NCBI RefSeq assembly: GCF_003385215.1
Contig: NZ_PQHW01000040.1
Span: 1-57,241 of the forward strand
Source of the DNA: Amycolatopsis thermalba
GTDB lineage: Bacteria > Actinomycetota > Actinomycetes > Mycobacteriales > Pseudonocardiaceae
DNA length: 57,241 nt
Reading direction: 5' to 3'
Shown: piece by piece, positions 18,787 to 28,230 of the stretch
Numbering within the stretch: position 1 is the stretch's first letter
How the letters are laid out: each line of letters begins with the position of its first letter
Notes under the pieces: model-generated
Database searches by the model: none
Told to the model about the DNA's origin: nothing
What the model saw: only the letters and a program-made list of their open reading frames with translations
Program-made: the position numbers and the translations under genes

Positions 18787-19517
18787 GCGACGAGCAGCGA
18801 CGGGAGGGGATCGCCAAGGCGCTCGAAGCCGTCGAGGCGCGCGTCGCGCAGGCGTGCGCGGCGGCCGGGCGGCCACGGGCGCAGGTGCGTCTGCTCGCCG
18901 TCACCAAGACCTTCCCCGCCACCGACGCGGCCCTGCTCACCGACCTCGGCCAGACCGACCTCGCGGAGAACCGCGACCAGGAGGCCGGCGCCAAGGCGGC
19001 CGAGGTGCGCGTGCTGCGGCCGGAGGCGCGGCCGCGCTGGCACATGATCGGGCGGCTGCAGCGCAACAAGGCGCGCTCGGTGGTGCGGTGGGCCGACGAG
19101 GTCCAGTCGGTCGACTCGATCCGGCTTGCCGACGCGCTCGCCAAGGCGCTGCGCAACGCGCACGAAGCGGGGGAGCGGTCCGGGCCGCTGGACGTCCTGA
19201 TCCAGGCCAGCCTCGACGACGATCCGTCACGAGGCGGCTGTCCGCTCCCTCGGCTGGGTGAGCTGGCCGATCACATCGCCGGGCTGGACGGGCTGCGGCT
19301 GCGCGGCCTGATGGCGGTCGCGCCGCTCGGCGCGGACCCCGCGCCGGCCTTCGCGCGCCTGGCCGGAGCGGCCGATGACCTCCGCCGGAACCACCCGGAG
19401 GCGGTCGAGCTGTCCGCCGGGATGAGTGGTGATCTGGAACCCGCCATCGCGCACGGTTCGACATGTGTGCGTGTCGGAACCGCGTTGCTCGGCGCCCGCG
19501 GTTTAGCCTCGCCGTAG
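18783..19517 (+). CDS. PLP homeostasis protein YggS/YlmE
   Basis: This family (COG0325) is a fold-type III PLP-binding TIM barrel involved in pyridoxal phosphate and amino acid homeostasis. The product is 244 aa. The PLP lysine lies in LLAVTKTFP, and [34 protein letters not shown] and [11 protein letters not shown] are family motifs. The ATG at 18783 overlaps the pgeF stop (ATGA). It lies upstream of sepF, the usual order. Longer upstream frames are shadows of pgeF. Confidence 0.92.
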   Translation: MSDEQRREGIAKALEAVEARVAQACAAAGRPRAQVRLLAVTKTFPATDAALLTDLGQTDLAENRDQEAGAKAAEVRVLRPEARPRWHMIGRLQRNKARSVVRWADEVQSVDSIRLADALAKALRNAHEAGERSGPLDVLIQASLDDDPSRGGCPLPRLGELADHIAGLDGLRLRGLMAVAPLGADPAPAFARLAGAADDLRRNHPEAVELSAGMSGDLEPAIAHGSTCVRVGTALLGARGLASP

Positions 19518-19582
19518 CGAGATCACCCGGAAGTGAGCGATCGCGTCCGGGTAGTCAGGTGAGGGAGCGGCTAGGGAGAGGC

Positions 19583-20203
19583 ATGAGCGCGCTGCAGAAG
19601 CTGAAGGCCTACTTCGGCATGATCCCGGCCGACAGTGACGGTTACGACGGCTACGACTCCTACGAGGCCGCCGACCGGTACGACGACGACTACCGGCGCG
19701 ACTACGCCGACGAAGCCTACGACGGCTTCGACGAGGAGCCGCCGCCGCGTGCCCGCCGACGGTACCGCGACGGGTCCGGCTACGACGAGGAGGGCCCGCT
19801 CCGCGCGCGGCCACGGGCGCCGGAGCCGCCGGTGCACGGCGCGCTGGCGGTCGAGCGGCAGCCGGAGCCGGTGGCGCGGCTGCGGCCGGTACCGGAGCCG
19901 GCCCGGGCGTCCGCGCGGGACGCGCTGGGGCGGATCACCACGCTGCACCCCACGAGCTACGTCGAGGCGCGGGGGATCGGCGAGGCGTACCGCGAGGGCA
20001 TCCCGGTGATCATCAACCTGACCCAGATGGAGAACGCGGACGCCAAGCGTCTCGTGGACTTCGCGGCCGGGCTGGCGTTCGCGCTGCGCGGCTCGATGGA
20101 CAAGATCACCAGCAAGGTGTTCCTCCTCTCGCCGCCGGACGTGGAGGTGACCGCGGAGGAACGCCGCCGGATCGCCGAGGGCGGGCTGTTCCTCCGTCAC
20201 TGA
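19583..20203 (+). CDS. sepF: Cell division protein SepF
   Basis: SepF anchors FtsZ filaments to the membrane and is essential in mycobacteria, which lack FtsA. The 206-aa product begins with a short amphipathic helix ([15 protein letters not shown]) typical of membrane binding. It continues with an Asp/Tyr-rich acidic linker and ends with the SepF domain (about residues 115-206: [34 protein letters not shown]). The ATG at 19583 follows GGGAGAGG; a longer frame has a GTG/ATG upstream but the amphipathic helix fixes this start. It stands 65 bp after yggS. Confidence 0.94.
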   Translation: MSALQKLKAYFGMIPADSDGYDGYDSYEAADRYDDDYRRDYADEAYDGFDEEPPPRARRRYRDGSGYDEEGPLRARPRAPEPPVHGALAVERQPEPVARLRPVPEPARASARDALGRITTLHPTSYVEARGIGEAYREGIPVIINLTQMENADAKRLVDFAAGLAFALRGSMDKITSKVFLLSPPDVEVTAEERRRIAEGGLFLRH

Positions 20204-20253
20204 GGGCGACCACCCGGTCCGGAAAATGACCCGGAACAGGGTGATGGCCCAAC

Positions 20254-20301
20254 TACTATTCGTAGCAATTTAGGCCGAACGGGTGAAACCGTTGGCTAAA
20301 T
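20254..20301 (+). promoter_or_regulatory. AT-rich leader with a hairpin before yggT-wag31
   Basis: The 169-bp gap between sepF and yggT is AT-rich in its centre. TACTAT (20254-20259) is a good -10 hexamer, though no matching -35 is clear. Directly after it, 20268-20301 folds into a 13-bp stem: ATTTA, GCC and AACGG pair with TAAAT, GGC and CCGTT, with two single-G bulges and a GTGAAA loop. It is a likely 5' leader structure for yggT and wag31, of unknown function. Confidence 0.5.
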
Positions 20302-20372
20302 CACAGTTCGATTACGTGACCCGGACAGACCGGGTGTTCCGGGTGCTCCCGGGGTCACGGTGATGTGGCAGA

Positions 20373-20666
20373 GTGGTGTTCGTGGATGCGGTCCGGCTAG
20401 TCCTCTACTACGTGCTGTTCGTCTTTTGGCTGCTGCTCACAGCACGTGTCGTGGTGGAGCTCGTGCGTGCCTTCGCACGGGATTGGCGCCCCGCCGGTGG
20501 GGTTGCGGTGACGCTGGAGACCATCTACACAGTGACCGATCCTCCGGTCCGCGTGGTGCGGAGGATCATTCCGATGGTTCGCATTGGCGGCGTCGGACTG
20601 GACTTATCGATTATGGTGCTGCTGTTGGTTGTGTTCATACTGATGCAACTGGCGCTTCCTGGGTGA
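20373..20666 (+). CDS. YggT-family membrane protein
   Basis: The product is 97 aa with two hydrophobic stretches, LVLYYVLFVFWLLLTARVVV near the N-terminus and LDLSIMVLLLVVFILMQLAL at the C-terminus. Between them is the YggT signature TDPPVRVVRRIIPMVRIGG. YggT proteins lie between sepF and divIVA in many Gram-positive bacteria and are thought to support division or osmotic tolerance. GTG start at 20373 without a strong ribosome binding site. Wag31 follows after 53 bp. Confidence 0.9.
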   Translation: MVFVDAVRLVLYYVLFVFWLLLTARVVVELVRAFARDWRPAGGVAVTLETIYTVTDPPVRVVRRIIPMVRIGGVGLDLSIMVLLLVVFILMQLALPG

Positions 20667-20719
20667 CTTCGGGGGAACCCAGGTGTCGGAGCAGGCCATG
20701 GAGTGCGTGAGGTGATCTG

Positions 20720-21550
20720 ATGTCGTTGACCCCCGCTGACGTGCATAACGTCGCGTTCAGCAAGCCACCCATCGGCAAGCGGGGCTACAACGAGGACGAG
20801 GTGGACGCGTTCCTCGACCTGGTGGAGACCGAGCTCGCGCGGCTCATCGAGGACAACAACGAGCTGCGCCAGCAGGTCGAGCAGCTCGACGCCGAGCTCG
20901 AAGGCACCCGTGCCGACCTCGAGGCCGCCCGCGCCGGAGCCGGACCGCAGGAGCGCCGCCTGGCGCCCGTGCCGCCGCCCTCGGCCGCCGAGCAGACCCA
21001 GGCCCACCCGATGTCGGACGGCGGCGAGCCGAACGTCCAGGCGGCGAAGGTCCTCGGCCTGGCCCAGGAGATGGCCGACCGGCTGACCGCCGAGGCCAAG
21101 ACCGAGTCCGACGGCATGCTGGCCGAGGCTCGCGCGAAGTCCGAGCAGCTGCTCTCCGACGCCCGCACCAAGGCCGACTCGATGGTCAACGAGGCGCGCA
21201 CGCGAGCGGAGAACATGCTCAACGACGCCCGCACCCGCGCCGAGACGCTGGAGCGGCAGGCGCGCGACAAGGCGACGACCATGGAGCGCGAGGCGCAGCG
21301 CAAGTACACCGAGACCATGAACACGATGAACAGCGAGAAGACCGCGCTGGGCAAGAAGATCGAGGAACTGCGCACCATCGAGCGCGAATACCGCACGCGG
21401 CTGCGCGGGTTCCTGGAGTCCCAGCTGCGCGAGCTCGACGATCGTGGTTCCGCCGCGCCCGCGTCGGCGTCCTCGAACTCGGGACAGGCGAGCGCGGGAT
21501 CGGGCAGCGGCCAGGGCTACTCGTTCGGTCCCCGCGCCGAGGCCGGCTGA
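20720..21550 (+). CDS. wag31: Polar growth protein Wag31 (DivIVA)
   Basis: Wag31/DivIVA is a membrane-curvature-sensing coiled-coil protein that directs polar cell wall growth in actinomycetes. The 276-aa product has the N-terminal DivIVA domain ([20 protein letters not shown], then [16 protein letters not shown]), a first coiled coil to about residue 70, a Pro/Ala linker, and a long second coiled coil rich in Ala/Glu/Arg repeats ([20 protein letters not shown]). The tail is Ser/Gly-rich. ATG at 20720 with GAGGTGAT upstream. An inverted repeat follows the gene. Confidence 0.95.
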   Translation: MSLTPADVHNVAFSKPPIGKRGYNEDEVDAFLDLVETELARLIEDNNELRQQVEQLDAELEGTRADLEAARAGAGPQERRLAPVPPPSAAEQTQAHPMSDGGEPNVQAAKVLGLAQEMADRLTAEAKTESDGMLAEARAKSEQLLSDARTKADSMVNEARTRAENMLNDARTRAETLERQARDKATTMEREAQRKYTETMNTMNSEKTALGKKIEELRTIEREYRTRLRGFLESQLRELDDRGSAAPASASSNSGQASAGSGSGQGYSFGPRAEAG

Positions 21551-21561
21551 GCTTCCCGGTG

Positions 21562-21598
21562 ACGGTTCCGGCACTCCGCGTGGGAGGGTCGGAACCGT
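21562..21598 (+). terminator. Hairpin terminator after wag31
   Basis: ACGGTTCCG (21562-21570) pairs with CGGAACCGT (21590-21598). The loop can form a small inner stem (CTCC with GGAG). It lies 12 bp after the wag31 stop and 30 bp before the next gene, so it probably ends the dcw-wag31 transcription unit. Confidence 0.6.
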
Positions 21599-21627
21599 TC
21601 CGGGCGTGGTTCGTGTTGTAATTCACC

Positions 21628-22245
21628 GTGCTCTTCATCGTTCTGATCCTGGTTCTGGCCGCGCTGGGGCTGCTGATCGCGGCTCTGGTCACGGCGAACT
21701 CGCTGTGGGCGTGGATCTCGATCGGCCTGTCGGTCGCCGCCGGGCTGCTGCTGGTGGCCGACTTCGTGCGGCGCCGGGTGGCCCGTCGCCGCGCGGCCGC
21801 CGCGCTGGTGGCGGAACCGGATGAGGAGCCCGCGGCGGAGTCGTCGGCCGCCGCGGTGGACGAGGAGCCGTCGGCCGCCGAGGTCGCGGAGGACGCGGAG
21901 AAGCCGGCCGGGGAGCCGTCGACGGCGGACGCCGAGGTGGACGAGGCGCCGGTGGACCAGACCGCGCTGCTGCCGACCGCCGGTGAGCTGGTCGGCACCG
22001 CCGAGGAGGGCGAGCCGGGCGAGGAGCCCACGGCCCCGGCGGACGCGGAGATCGTGGACGAGCTGGACGCCGAGGTCGTGGTCGTGGACGAGCACCCGCG
22101 CTACCACCTGACGGACTGCGGCTGGCTCGCCGACCGCGACACGATCCCGATCTCCGTGAAGGAGGCCCGAGACCTCGGGTTCACGCCGTGCGCCCGCTGC
22201 ACCCCCGACGCCCACCTGGCCGAGGCCCACCGCGCCAAGGCCTGA
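21628..22245 (+). CDS. Membrane protein with acidic linker and C-terminal CxxC module
   Basis: The 205-aa product has two membrane segments in its first 50 residues (LFIVLILVLAALGLLIAALV and WAWISIGLSVAAGLLLVADF). A long Glu/Ala/Asp-rich linker follows to about 150, then a compact domain with HLTDCGWLADRDTIPISVKE and LGFTPCARCTPDAH. The Cys residues resemble a small metal-binding or Ada-like fold; the function is unknown. Start GTG 21628 lies 6 nt after TGTAAT (21617-21622), so the mRNA may be leaderless. Copies of its last codons recur downstream. Similar genes follow wag31 in related genera as far as I recall. Confidence 0.75.
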   Translation: MLFIVLILVLAALGLLIAALVTANSLWAWISIGLSVAAGLLLVADFVRRRVARRRAAAALVAEPDEEPAAESSAAAVDEEPSAAEVAEDAEKPAGEPSTADAEVDEAPVDQTALLPTAGELVGTAEEGEPGEEPTAPADAEIVDELDAEVVVVDEHPRYHLTDCGWLADRDTIPISVKEARDLGFTPCARCTPDAHLAEAHRAKA

Positions 22246-22513
22246 GGGAGGCTCACCGCGCGAAGGCCTGAGGCGCCTCCGGCCGAGGCCCACCGCGCGA
22301 AGGCCTGACGCTCACGCCATCCGCACGCCGAGGAGATCGGCGAGCGCGGTGGTGCCCGTGCTGGTCAGCCGTGCCCGGGCCGGTGCCGCGTCACCCAGCC
22401 CTGCTTCAGGAACACGCGCCGCGAGCGCGGCGTCCAGCGCGCCCGCTGCACCCCCGACGCCCACCTGGCCGAGGCCCACCGCGCGAAGGCCTGACGCACC
22501 TCCGGCCGAGCCG
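22190..22513. repeat. Repeated 3' end of the membrane protein gene
   Basis: The 56 bp at 22190-22245, the end of the membrane protein gene, recur at 22439-22494 with one difference. The shorter core CACCGCGC(C/G)AAGGCCTGA occurs four times (ending near 22245, 22271, 22308 and 22494), and CCTCCGGCCGAG occurs at about 22277 and 22502. Together with the ArsR fragment at 22312-22438 this shows several rounds of local duplication in 327 bp that hold no intact gene. Confidence 0.8.
22312..22438 (-). pseudogene. Frameshifted 3' fragment of an ArsR-family gene
   Basis: The minus strand here encodes remnants matching the C-terminus of the intact ArsR protein at 22573-23331. FLKQGWVTRHRPGHG corresponds to FLEQGWVTRHRPGHR, and, in another frame, RLTSTGTTALADLLGVRM corresponds to RLTDTGADALAGRLGVRV. 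The fragment ends with a stop (TCA at 22312-22314) at the equivalent position. It lacks the DNA-binding domain and is frameshifted, so it is not functional. It sits between two copies of the membrane protein gene's end, which points to a duplication that carried both gene ends. Confidence 0.75.
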
Positions 22514-22572
22514 CCCCCGAAACCAGGATCCGAGCCCACGCGGCCCGATTTCCCCGAGGCGCTGCCGCGGCT

Positions 22573-23331
22573 TCAGCCGGCGACACGCACTCCCAGCCGT
22601 CCGGCGAGTGCGTCCGCTCCCGTGTCGGTCAGCCGGAGTGCCCGGTGCCCGGGCCGGTGCCGCGTCACCCAGCCCTGCTCCAGGAACCGCGCCGCGAGCG
22701 CCGCGCCCAGTCCGCCCGCCAGGTGGTGCCGCTGCTCGGACCAGTCCAGGCAGAACTTCAGCAACGGCCGCCGCCCGCGGGCGGCGGCCACGGCGTCCAC
22801 GTCCAGCCCGAGCAGCGCCAGCACCTCCGGCGCCTCCGGCCCCAGGGCGTAGGGGTGCTCGGCCAGCGGCTGGGACAGCGCGTCGCCCGGGCGGCGGCTC
22901 GTGCCGGGGACACCGTCCGTCGTGACCAGCGCCCCGCGCTCCACCAGCGCCGCCGTCACCGAGACGCCCAGCCGCCCGGCGACGTGGTCGTAACAGGTCC
23001 GGGCGAACCGCAGCGCCCGCGCCCGCGTCCCCGATCGCAGCGAGGTGACCGGCCGGGCGGGGGAGAAGCGGGCGAGCGTTTCGAGGATCTCGACGGCGTC
23101 CGGCCGCAGCCGGTAGAAGCGGTGCCGCCCGGACCGCTCCGCCTCGACGAGCCCCGCCTCCCGCAGCTTCGCCAAATGCGCACTGACCCCCGGCGCGGAC
23201 AACCCGGCCTCGGCCGCGAGCACGGACGCCGCGAGAGCCCGCCCGTCGGCCAGCGCCGTGAGCACCCGCACCCGGGCCGGATCCGCGAACAGTGCCGCGG
23301 TGCGCGCGATGTCGGCGTCCCCTCCACTCAT
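22573..23331 (-). CDS. ArsR-family transcriptional regulator
   Basis: The 252-aa product has an N-terminal winged helix-turn-helix of the ArsR type (ADPARVRVLTALADGR, then GLSAPGVSAHLAKLREAGL). A longer C-terminal domain contains RALRFARTCYDHVAGRLGVS and RPLLKFCLDWSEQRHHLAGG. This two-domain form is larger than classic metal-sensing ArsR proteins, and no metal-binding Cys pair near the recognition helix is seen. It is divergent from an MFS exporter gene 94 bp away and probably represses it. A paralogue lies at 29871-30560. The ATG at 23329-23331 is chosen because the domain starts directly after it. Confidence 0.85.
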   Translation of the reverse strand: MSGGDADIARTAALFADPARVRVLTALADGRALAASVLAAEAGLSAPGVSAHLAKLREAGLVEAERSGRHRFYRLRPDAVEILETLARFSPARPVTSLRSGTRARALRFARTCYDHVAGRLGVSVTAALVERGALVTTDGVPGTSRRPGDALSQPLAEHPYALGPEAPEVLALLGLDVDAVAAARGRRPLLKFCLDWSEQRHHLAGGLGAALAARFLEQGWVTRHRPGHRALRLTDTGADALAGRLGVRVAG

Positions 23332-23425
23332 GGCTCCAGCATGCCGCGCCGACACTTCCACCGGCGCCGAAGCGTCCCGGCACACTTCCACCCACCCGGA
23401 AACGAATCCGGGGTCTCCTGGACCC

Positions 23426-24748
23426 ATGCCCGACAAGCGTTCCGCCGTCCTGCTCACCCAGTGCGCCGGCATGTTCCTGGTCCAGCTCGACGTCACCGTG
23501 GTCAACGTCGCCCTGCCGAGCATCGGCGCCCGCTTCCACGCCGGCGTTCCCGCGCTCCAGTGGATCGTCGACGGCTACACCGTCGTGCTCGCCGCGCTGC
23601 TGCTGTCCGGCGGGGCACTCGGCGACGTGCTCGGCCACCGCCGGGTCGTGCTCGCCGGCCTGGGGATCTTCGGCCTCGCCTCCGCCGGGTGCGCCCTGGC
23701 GCCGGACAGCGCGACCCTGATCGCCGCCCGCGTGGCCCAAGGCGCCGGGGCCGCGCTGCTGCTGCCCGGGACGCTGGCGGTGATCACCCGCACCTTCCCC
23801 GGCCGCCACGAACAGGCCCGCGCGCTCGGCGTCTGGGCCGGCGTCTCCGCGCTGGCACTGGCCGCCGGCCCGCTGCTGGGCGGGCTGCTGGTCACGGCCA
23901 CCGGCTGGCGCTCGCTGTTCTGGATCAACGTGCCGCTGACCGCGCTGGCCGCCGCCGGCACCCTGCTCGTCCCGGCGGATCCGCCCACCACCGGCCGCGT
24001 GGACGTCAAGGGCGTCCTCACCGGCGCCACCGCCCTCGCCGCCCTGGTCTACGCGGTCATCGAGTCCAGCATCCCGGCCGCCGTCCTCGGTGTCGCCGCC
24101 GCCGCGGCGTTCCTCGCCGCCCGCCGGACCGGCCCGGCGCCGATGCTGCCGCTGACCCTGCTGCGGTCACGCACCTTCGCCGCGGCCAACGTCGTCGCCG
24201 GCGCGATGAACTTCGCCGGCCTCGGCACGATCCTGCTCGCCACCCTCTACCTGCAGGGCGTCCACCACGCCGGCCCGCTGACCGCCGCGCTGGCGATGCT
24301 GCCCGGATTCCTGCCGCTGTCGCTGCTCGCCCCGGTCACCGGGCGGCTCACCGCGCGGTTCGGCCCGCGGCCGGTCATGATCGCCGGGCTGCTCACCGGC
24401 GCGACCGGCCTGCTCGGCCTGCTGCGCGTCACCGGGCACAGCACGATCGCCGGCTCGTTCCTGCCCGCGTTCGCCCTGTTCGGCGTGGGACTGGGCCTGC
24501 TGACCGCGGCCGTCGTCGCCGCGGCGGTCGGCGGCGTCCCGGCCGGCCGGGCCGGCATCGCCAGCGGCGTCAACAACACCGCGCGCCAGGCCTGCGGCGC
24601 GCTCGGCATCGCCACGTTCGGCGCCATCGCGGGCAGCCCGGCCCAGCCCGCGGCGTTCCTGCACGGGCTGCACGCCGCCGCGGTGCTGGGCGCCGGGATG
24701 TGGCTGGCCGCGGCCGTCCTCACCGCCGTCGCCGTCGGCCGACCCTGA
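23426..24748 (+). CDS. MFS drug exporter, EmrB/QacA-like (DHA2 type)
   Basis: The 440-aa product is a polytopic Major Facilitator transporter. Near the N-terminus LVQLDVTVVNVALPSIGARF and LQWIVDGYTVVLAALLLSGG match the DHA2 (14-helix) drug:H+ antiporter signature, and ALGDVLGHRRVVLAGL is the MFS motif A. Motif C-like ALALAAGPLLGGLLV is also seen. At 440 aa it is slightly short for 14 helices, so 12-14 is open. The substrate is unknown. The ArsR gene on the other strand is the likely regulator; both promoters must lie in the 94 bp between them. Confidence 0.9.
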   Translation: MPDKRSAVLLTQCAGMFLVQLDVTVVNVALPSIGARFHAGVPALQWIVDGYTVVLAALLLSGGALGDVLGHRRVVLAGLGIFGLASAGCALAPDSATLIAARVAQGAGAALLLPGTLAVITRTFPGRHEQARALGVWAGVSALALAAGPLLGGLLVTATGWRSLFWINVPLTALAAAGTLLVPADPPTTGRVDVKGVLTGATALAALVYAVIESSIPAAVLGVAAAAAFLAARRTGPAPMLPLTLLRSRTFAAANVVAGAMNFAGLGTILLATLYLQGVHHAGPLTAALAMLPGFLPLSLLAPVTGRLTARFGPRPVMIAGLLTGATGLLGLLRVTGHSTIAGSFLPAFALFGVGLGLLTAAVVAAAVGGVPAGRAGIASGVNNTARQACGALGIATFGAIAGSPAQPAAFLHGLHAAAVLGAGMWLAAAVLTAVAVGRP

Positions 24749-24785
24749 GCGAAACCGGCTTGCGGGAGGCGGCTAACCTGGACGG

Positions 24786-25012
24786 ACACGGCGTCGATCC
24801 GGCCATCACCGGGGAGCCTCCGGAAGAACGGGACCGGGTGGTCCTCAGTAGAACCGGACGGGTACGGCCCGTCACAGCCGTCAACGAAGGGGCCCGCTCG
24901 GTGAGCGGGCAAACGGGGTGGTACCGCGGAAGCGCGCTCAGGTGGCGCCTTTTCGTCCCCGTGCTGGATCCGCCGAGGATCCGCCACGAGAGCGACGAGC
25001 ACCCGCGAGGAG
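24786..25012 (+). promoter_or_regulatory. T-box riboswitch leader of ileS
   Basis: The leader contains the conserved T-box core ACGGGGTGGTACCGCGG (24913-24929). Upstream is a short hairpin CCGG-CCATCA-CCGG (24799-24812) with the isoleucine codon ATC (24805-24807) in its loop, as in the ultrashort stem I of actinobacterial ileS T-boxes. GGAGCCTCCGGAAGAACGG follows. A further hairpin, GGATCC-GCCGA-GGATCC, lies at 24966-24982, ahead of the ribosome binding site GAGGAG (25007-25012). Uncharged tRNA-Ile binding should raise ileS expression, in this group usually by exposing the ribosome binding site. TAACCT at 24774 is a possible -10. Confidence 0.9.
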
Positions 25013-25019
25013 CGCACCG

Positions 25020-28000
25020 ATGTACCCGAAGGCTCAGCTCGGCGACGGCCCGGCCGGCCAGGTCCCGTCCCAGCCGTCCTTCCCGGCGCTGGAAGACAGC
25101 GTGCTGGCCTACTGGGAGTCCGACCGGACCTTCCAGGCCACCATCGACGCGCGCGAACCGGGGACGAACGGCAGCAACGAGTACGTCTTCTACGACGGCC
25201 CGCCGTTCGCCAACGGCCTGCCGCACTACGGCCACCTCCTGACCGGTTACGTCAAGGACATCGTGCCGCGGTACCAGACCATGCGCGGCCGCCGCGTCGA
25301 GCGCCGCTTCGGCTGGGACACCCACGGCCTGCCCGCCGAGCTGGAGGCCGAGCGGCAGCTCGGGATCACCGACAAGTCGCAGATCGACGAGATGGGCATC
25401 GCCGCGTTCAACGACGCGTGCCGCGAATCCGTCCTGCGCTACACGAACGAGTGGCGCGACTACGTCACCCGCCAGGCCCGCTGGGTCGACTTCGAGCACG
25501 ACTACAAGACGCTCGACATCACCTTCATGGAATCGGTGATCTGGGCGTTCAAGCAGCTGTGGGACAAGGGCCTGGTCTACGAGGGCTACCGCGTGCTGCC
25601 CTACTGCTGGCGCGACGAGACCCCGCTGTCCAACCACGAGCTGCGGATGGACGAGGACGTCTACGCCAGCCGCCAGGACCCGGCCGTGACGGTCGGGTTC
25701 CGCGCCGAGGGCAACGGCACCGAGCTGGACGGCACGTACCTGCTGATCTGGACCACCACGCCGTGGACCCTGCCGTCGAACCAGGCGGTCGCGGTGCACC
25801 CGGACGTGGACTACGCCGTGGTCGAGCGCGACGGGAAGCGCTTCCTGCTCGCCGAGTCGCGGCTTCCCGCCTACGCCAGGGAACTCGGCGAGGAGCCGGT
25901 CGTGGTGGCGCGCCACCGGGGCGCCGAGCTGGCGGGCGTGAAGTACGCGCCGCCGTTCCCGTACTTCGTCGGCGCCGAGAACTCGCACCAGGTGCTGCTG
26001 GCCGACTTCGTCACCACCGACGACGGCACCGGCATCGTCCACATGGCCCCGGCCTACGGCGAGGACGACAAGGCCGCCGGCGACGCCGCCGGCATCACTC
26101 CGGTCACCCCGGTGGACGCGCGCGGCCGCTTCGACGCGACCGTGCCGGACTACGAGGGCCAGCAGGTGTTCGACGCCAACGCCGACATCATCAAGGACCT
26201 CAAGTACGGCACCGGTTCGGCCGCCCGGCAGGGTGCGGTCCTGCTGCGGCACGAGACCTACGAGCACTCCTACCCGCACTGCTGGCGCTGCCGGAACCCG
26301 CTGATCTACCGCGCGGTGTCGTCGTGGTTCGTCAAGGTGACCGCGTTCCGGGACCGCATGGTCGAGCTGAACCAGCAGATCACCTGGTACCCCGAGCACG
26401 TCAGGGACGGCCAGTTCGGCAAGTGGCTGGAGAACGCGCGCGACTGGTCGATCTCGCGCAACCGCTACTGGGGCACGCCGATCCCGGTGTGGATGTCGGA
26501 CGACCCCGCGTACCCGCGCGTGGACGTGTACGGCTCGCTCGACGAGCTGGAGCGCGACTTCGGCGTGCGGCCGACCGATCTGCACCGCCCGCACATCGAC
26601 CAGCTCACCCGGCCGAACCCGGACGACCCGACCGGGAAGTCCACCATGCGGCGGGTGCCCGAGGTGCTGGACGTGTGGTTCGACTCCGGCTCGATGCCCT
26701 ACGCCCAGGTGCACTACCCGTTCGAGAACGCGGAGTGGTTCGAGCACCACTACCCGGGTGACTTCATCGTCGAGTACATCGGGCAGACGCGCGGCTGGTT
26801 CTACACGCTGCACGTGCTGGCGACGGCGCTGTTCGACCGGCCGTCGTTCCTCACCTGCGTCGCGCACGGCATCGTGCTCGGCTCCGACGGGCAGAAGATG
26901 TCGAAGTCGCTGCGCAACTACCCGGACGTCAACGAGGTGTTCGCCCGGGACGGCTCGGACGCGATGCGCTGGTACCTGATGTCCAGCCCGATCCTGCGCG
27001 GCGGCAACCTGATCGTCACCGAGAAGGGCATCCGCGACGCGGTGCGCCAGGCCGTGCTGCCGCTGTGGAACTCCTACTACTTCCTCGCGCTGTACGCCAA
27101 CGCCGAGGGCGTGGAAGGTCAGTGGCGCACCGATTCCACGCACGTGCTGGACCGCTACATCCTCGCCAAGACCGGTGAGCTGGTCACCGACGTGCAGTCC
27201 GCTTTGGACACCTGCGACATCGCGGGCGCGTGCGCGACCACCCGGGACTTCCTCGAGGTGCTCACGAACTGGTACGTGCGCCGCTCGCGCGAGCGGTTCT
27301 GGGCCGGCGAGAAGGACGCGATCGACACGCTGCACACGGTGCTGGAGGTGGTGTCGCGGACGATGGCGCCGCTGCTGCCGCTGACCACCGAGGTGGTGTG
27401 GCGCGGGCTGACCGGTGGCCGGTCGGTGCACCTGCAGGACTGGCCGCTGGTGGACGAGCTGCCCGCGGACGCGGCGCTGGTGACGGCGATGGACCGGGTG
27501 CGCCAGGTGTGCTCGTCGGCGCTGTCGCTGCGCAAGGCGAACAAGCTGCGGGTGCGGCTGCCGCTGGCGAAGCTGGTCATCGCGGCCGGTGACGCGGACG
27601 CGCTGGCGGACTTCACCGACATCATCGCCGACGAGGTCAACGTCAAGGCGGTCGAGCTGAGCACCGACGTCGCCGCGCACGGCCGGTTCGAGGTCGCGGT
27701 CAACGCCCGTGCCGCCGGGCCGCGCCTGGGCCGCGACGTGCAGAAGGTGATCAAGGCCGTCAAGGCGGGCGACTGGACCACCTCGCCGTCCGGCGCGGTG
27801 GTGGCGGCCGGCATCGAACTCGCCGAGGGCGAGTACGAGCGGCGCCTGGTCGCCAAGGAGGAGAGCGCGGCCGCGGAGCTGCCCGGCGGCTCCGGCCTGG
27901 TGCAGCTGGACACCGCGGTGACCCCGGAGCTGGCCGCCGAGGGCGTGGCGCGCGACCTGGTCCGCGTCGTGCAGCAGGCGCGCCGGGACGCCGGGCTCGA

Positions 28001-28190
28001 CGTGGCCGACCGCATCGCGCTGACCGTGGACGCGCCGGAGGACGTGGTGGCCGCCGCGACGCTCCACCAGGAGTTCATCGCGGGCGAGACGCTCGCCGGC
28101 GAGGTGGCGTTCGCGCACGTCGACGGCGGGTTCTCGGGTGCGGTCGGCGACGGGGAGAAGATCACCGTGGCGGTAACGAAGGCACCCTGA
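25020..28190 (+). CDS. ileS: Isoleucyl-tRNA synthetase
   Basis: IleS charges tRNA-Ile and edits valine. The 1056-aa product is the long, eukaryote-like form (IleS2 type) common in actinobacteria; this type is often less sensitive to mupirocin. The HIGH-like motif is HYGH at 69-72 within [14 protein letters not shown] and the KMSKS motif starts at Lys626 ([10 protein letters not shown]). The editing domain lies between, with [14 protein letters not shown] visible, and the anticodon-binding domain follows KMSKS. The ATG at 25020 has GAGGAG 7 nt upstream and is preceded by a T-box leader. The next gene starts 40 bp later. Confidence 0.97.
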   Translation: MYPKAQLGDGPAGQVPSQPSFPALEDSVLAYWESDRTFQATIDAREPGTNGSNEYVFYDGPPFANGLPHYGHLLTGYVKDIVPRYQTMRGRRVERRFGWDTHGLPAELEAERQLGITDKSQIDEMGIAAFNDACRESVLRYTNEWRDYVTRQARWVDFEHDYKTLDITFMESVIWAFKQLWDKGLVYEGYRVLPYCWRDETPLSNHELRMDEDVYASRQDPAVTVGFRAEGNGTELDGTYLLIWTTTPWTLPSNQAVAVHPDVDYAVVERDGKRFLLAESRLPAYARELGEEPVVVARHRGAELAGVKYAPPFPYFVGAENSHQVLLADFVTTDDGTGIVHMAPAYGEDDKAAGDAAGITPVTPVDARGRFDATVPDYEGQQVFDANADIIKDLKYGTGSAARQGAVLLRHETYEHSYPHCWRCRNPLIYRAVSSWFVKVTAFRDRMVELNQQITWYPEHVRDGQFGKWLENARDWSISRNRYWGTPIPVWMSDDPAYPRVDVYGSLDELERDFGVRPTDLHRPHIDQLTRPNPDDPTGKSTMRRVPEVLDVWFDSGSMPYAQVHYPFENAEWFEHHYPGDFIVEYIGQTRGWFYTLHVLATALFDRPSFLTCVAHGIVLGSDGQKMSKSLRNYPDVNEVFARDGSDAMRWYLMSSPILRGGNLIVTEKGIRDAVRQAVLPLWNSYYFLALYANAEGVEGQWRTDSTHVLDRYILAKTGELVTDVQSALDTCDIAGACATTRDFLEVLTNWYVRRSRERFWAGEKDAIDTLHTVLEVVSRTMAPLLPLTTEVVWRGLTGGRSVHLQDWPLVDELPADAALVTAMDRVRQVCSSALSLRKANKLRVRLPLAKLVIAAGDADALADFTDIIADEVNVKAVELSTDVAAHGRFEVAVNARAAGPRLGRDVQKVIKAVKAGDWTTSPSGAVVAAGIELAEGEYERRLVAKEESAAAELPGGSGLVQLDTAVTPELAAEGVARDLVRVVQQARRDAGLDVADRIALTVDAPEDVVAAATLHQEFIAGETLAGEVAFAHVDGGFSGAVGDGEKITVAVTKAP

Positions 28191-28230
28191 TGCCCGACAG
28201 ACCGGGAAACACCAACAGGGGGTATCGCCG

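Noticed and set aside
22365-22586. A 73-codon reverse frame ending in FLKQGWVTRHRPGHG
   Set aside because: It is a chance join of repeat DNA and the ArsR fragment, not a separate gene; described as pseudogene instead.
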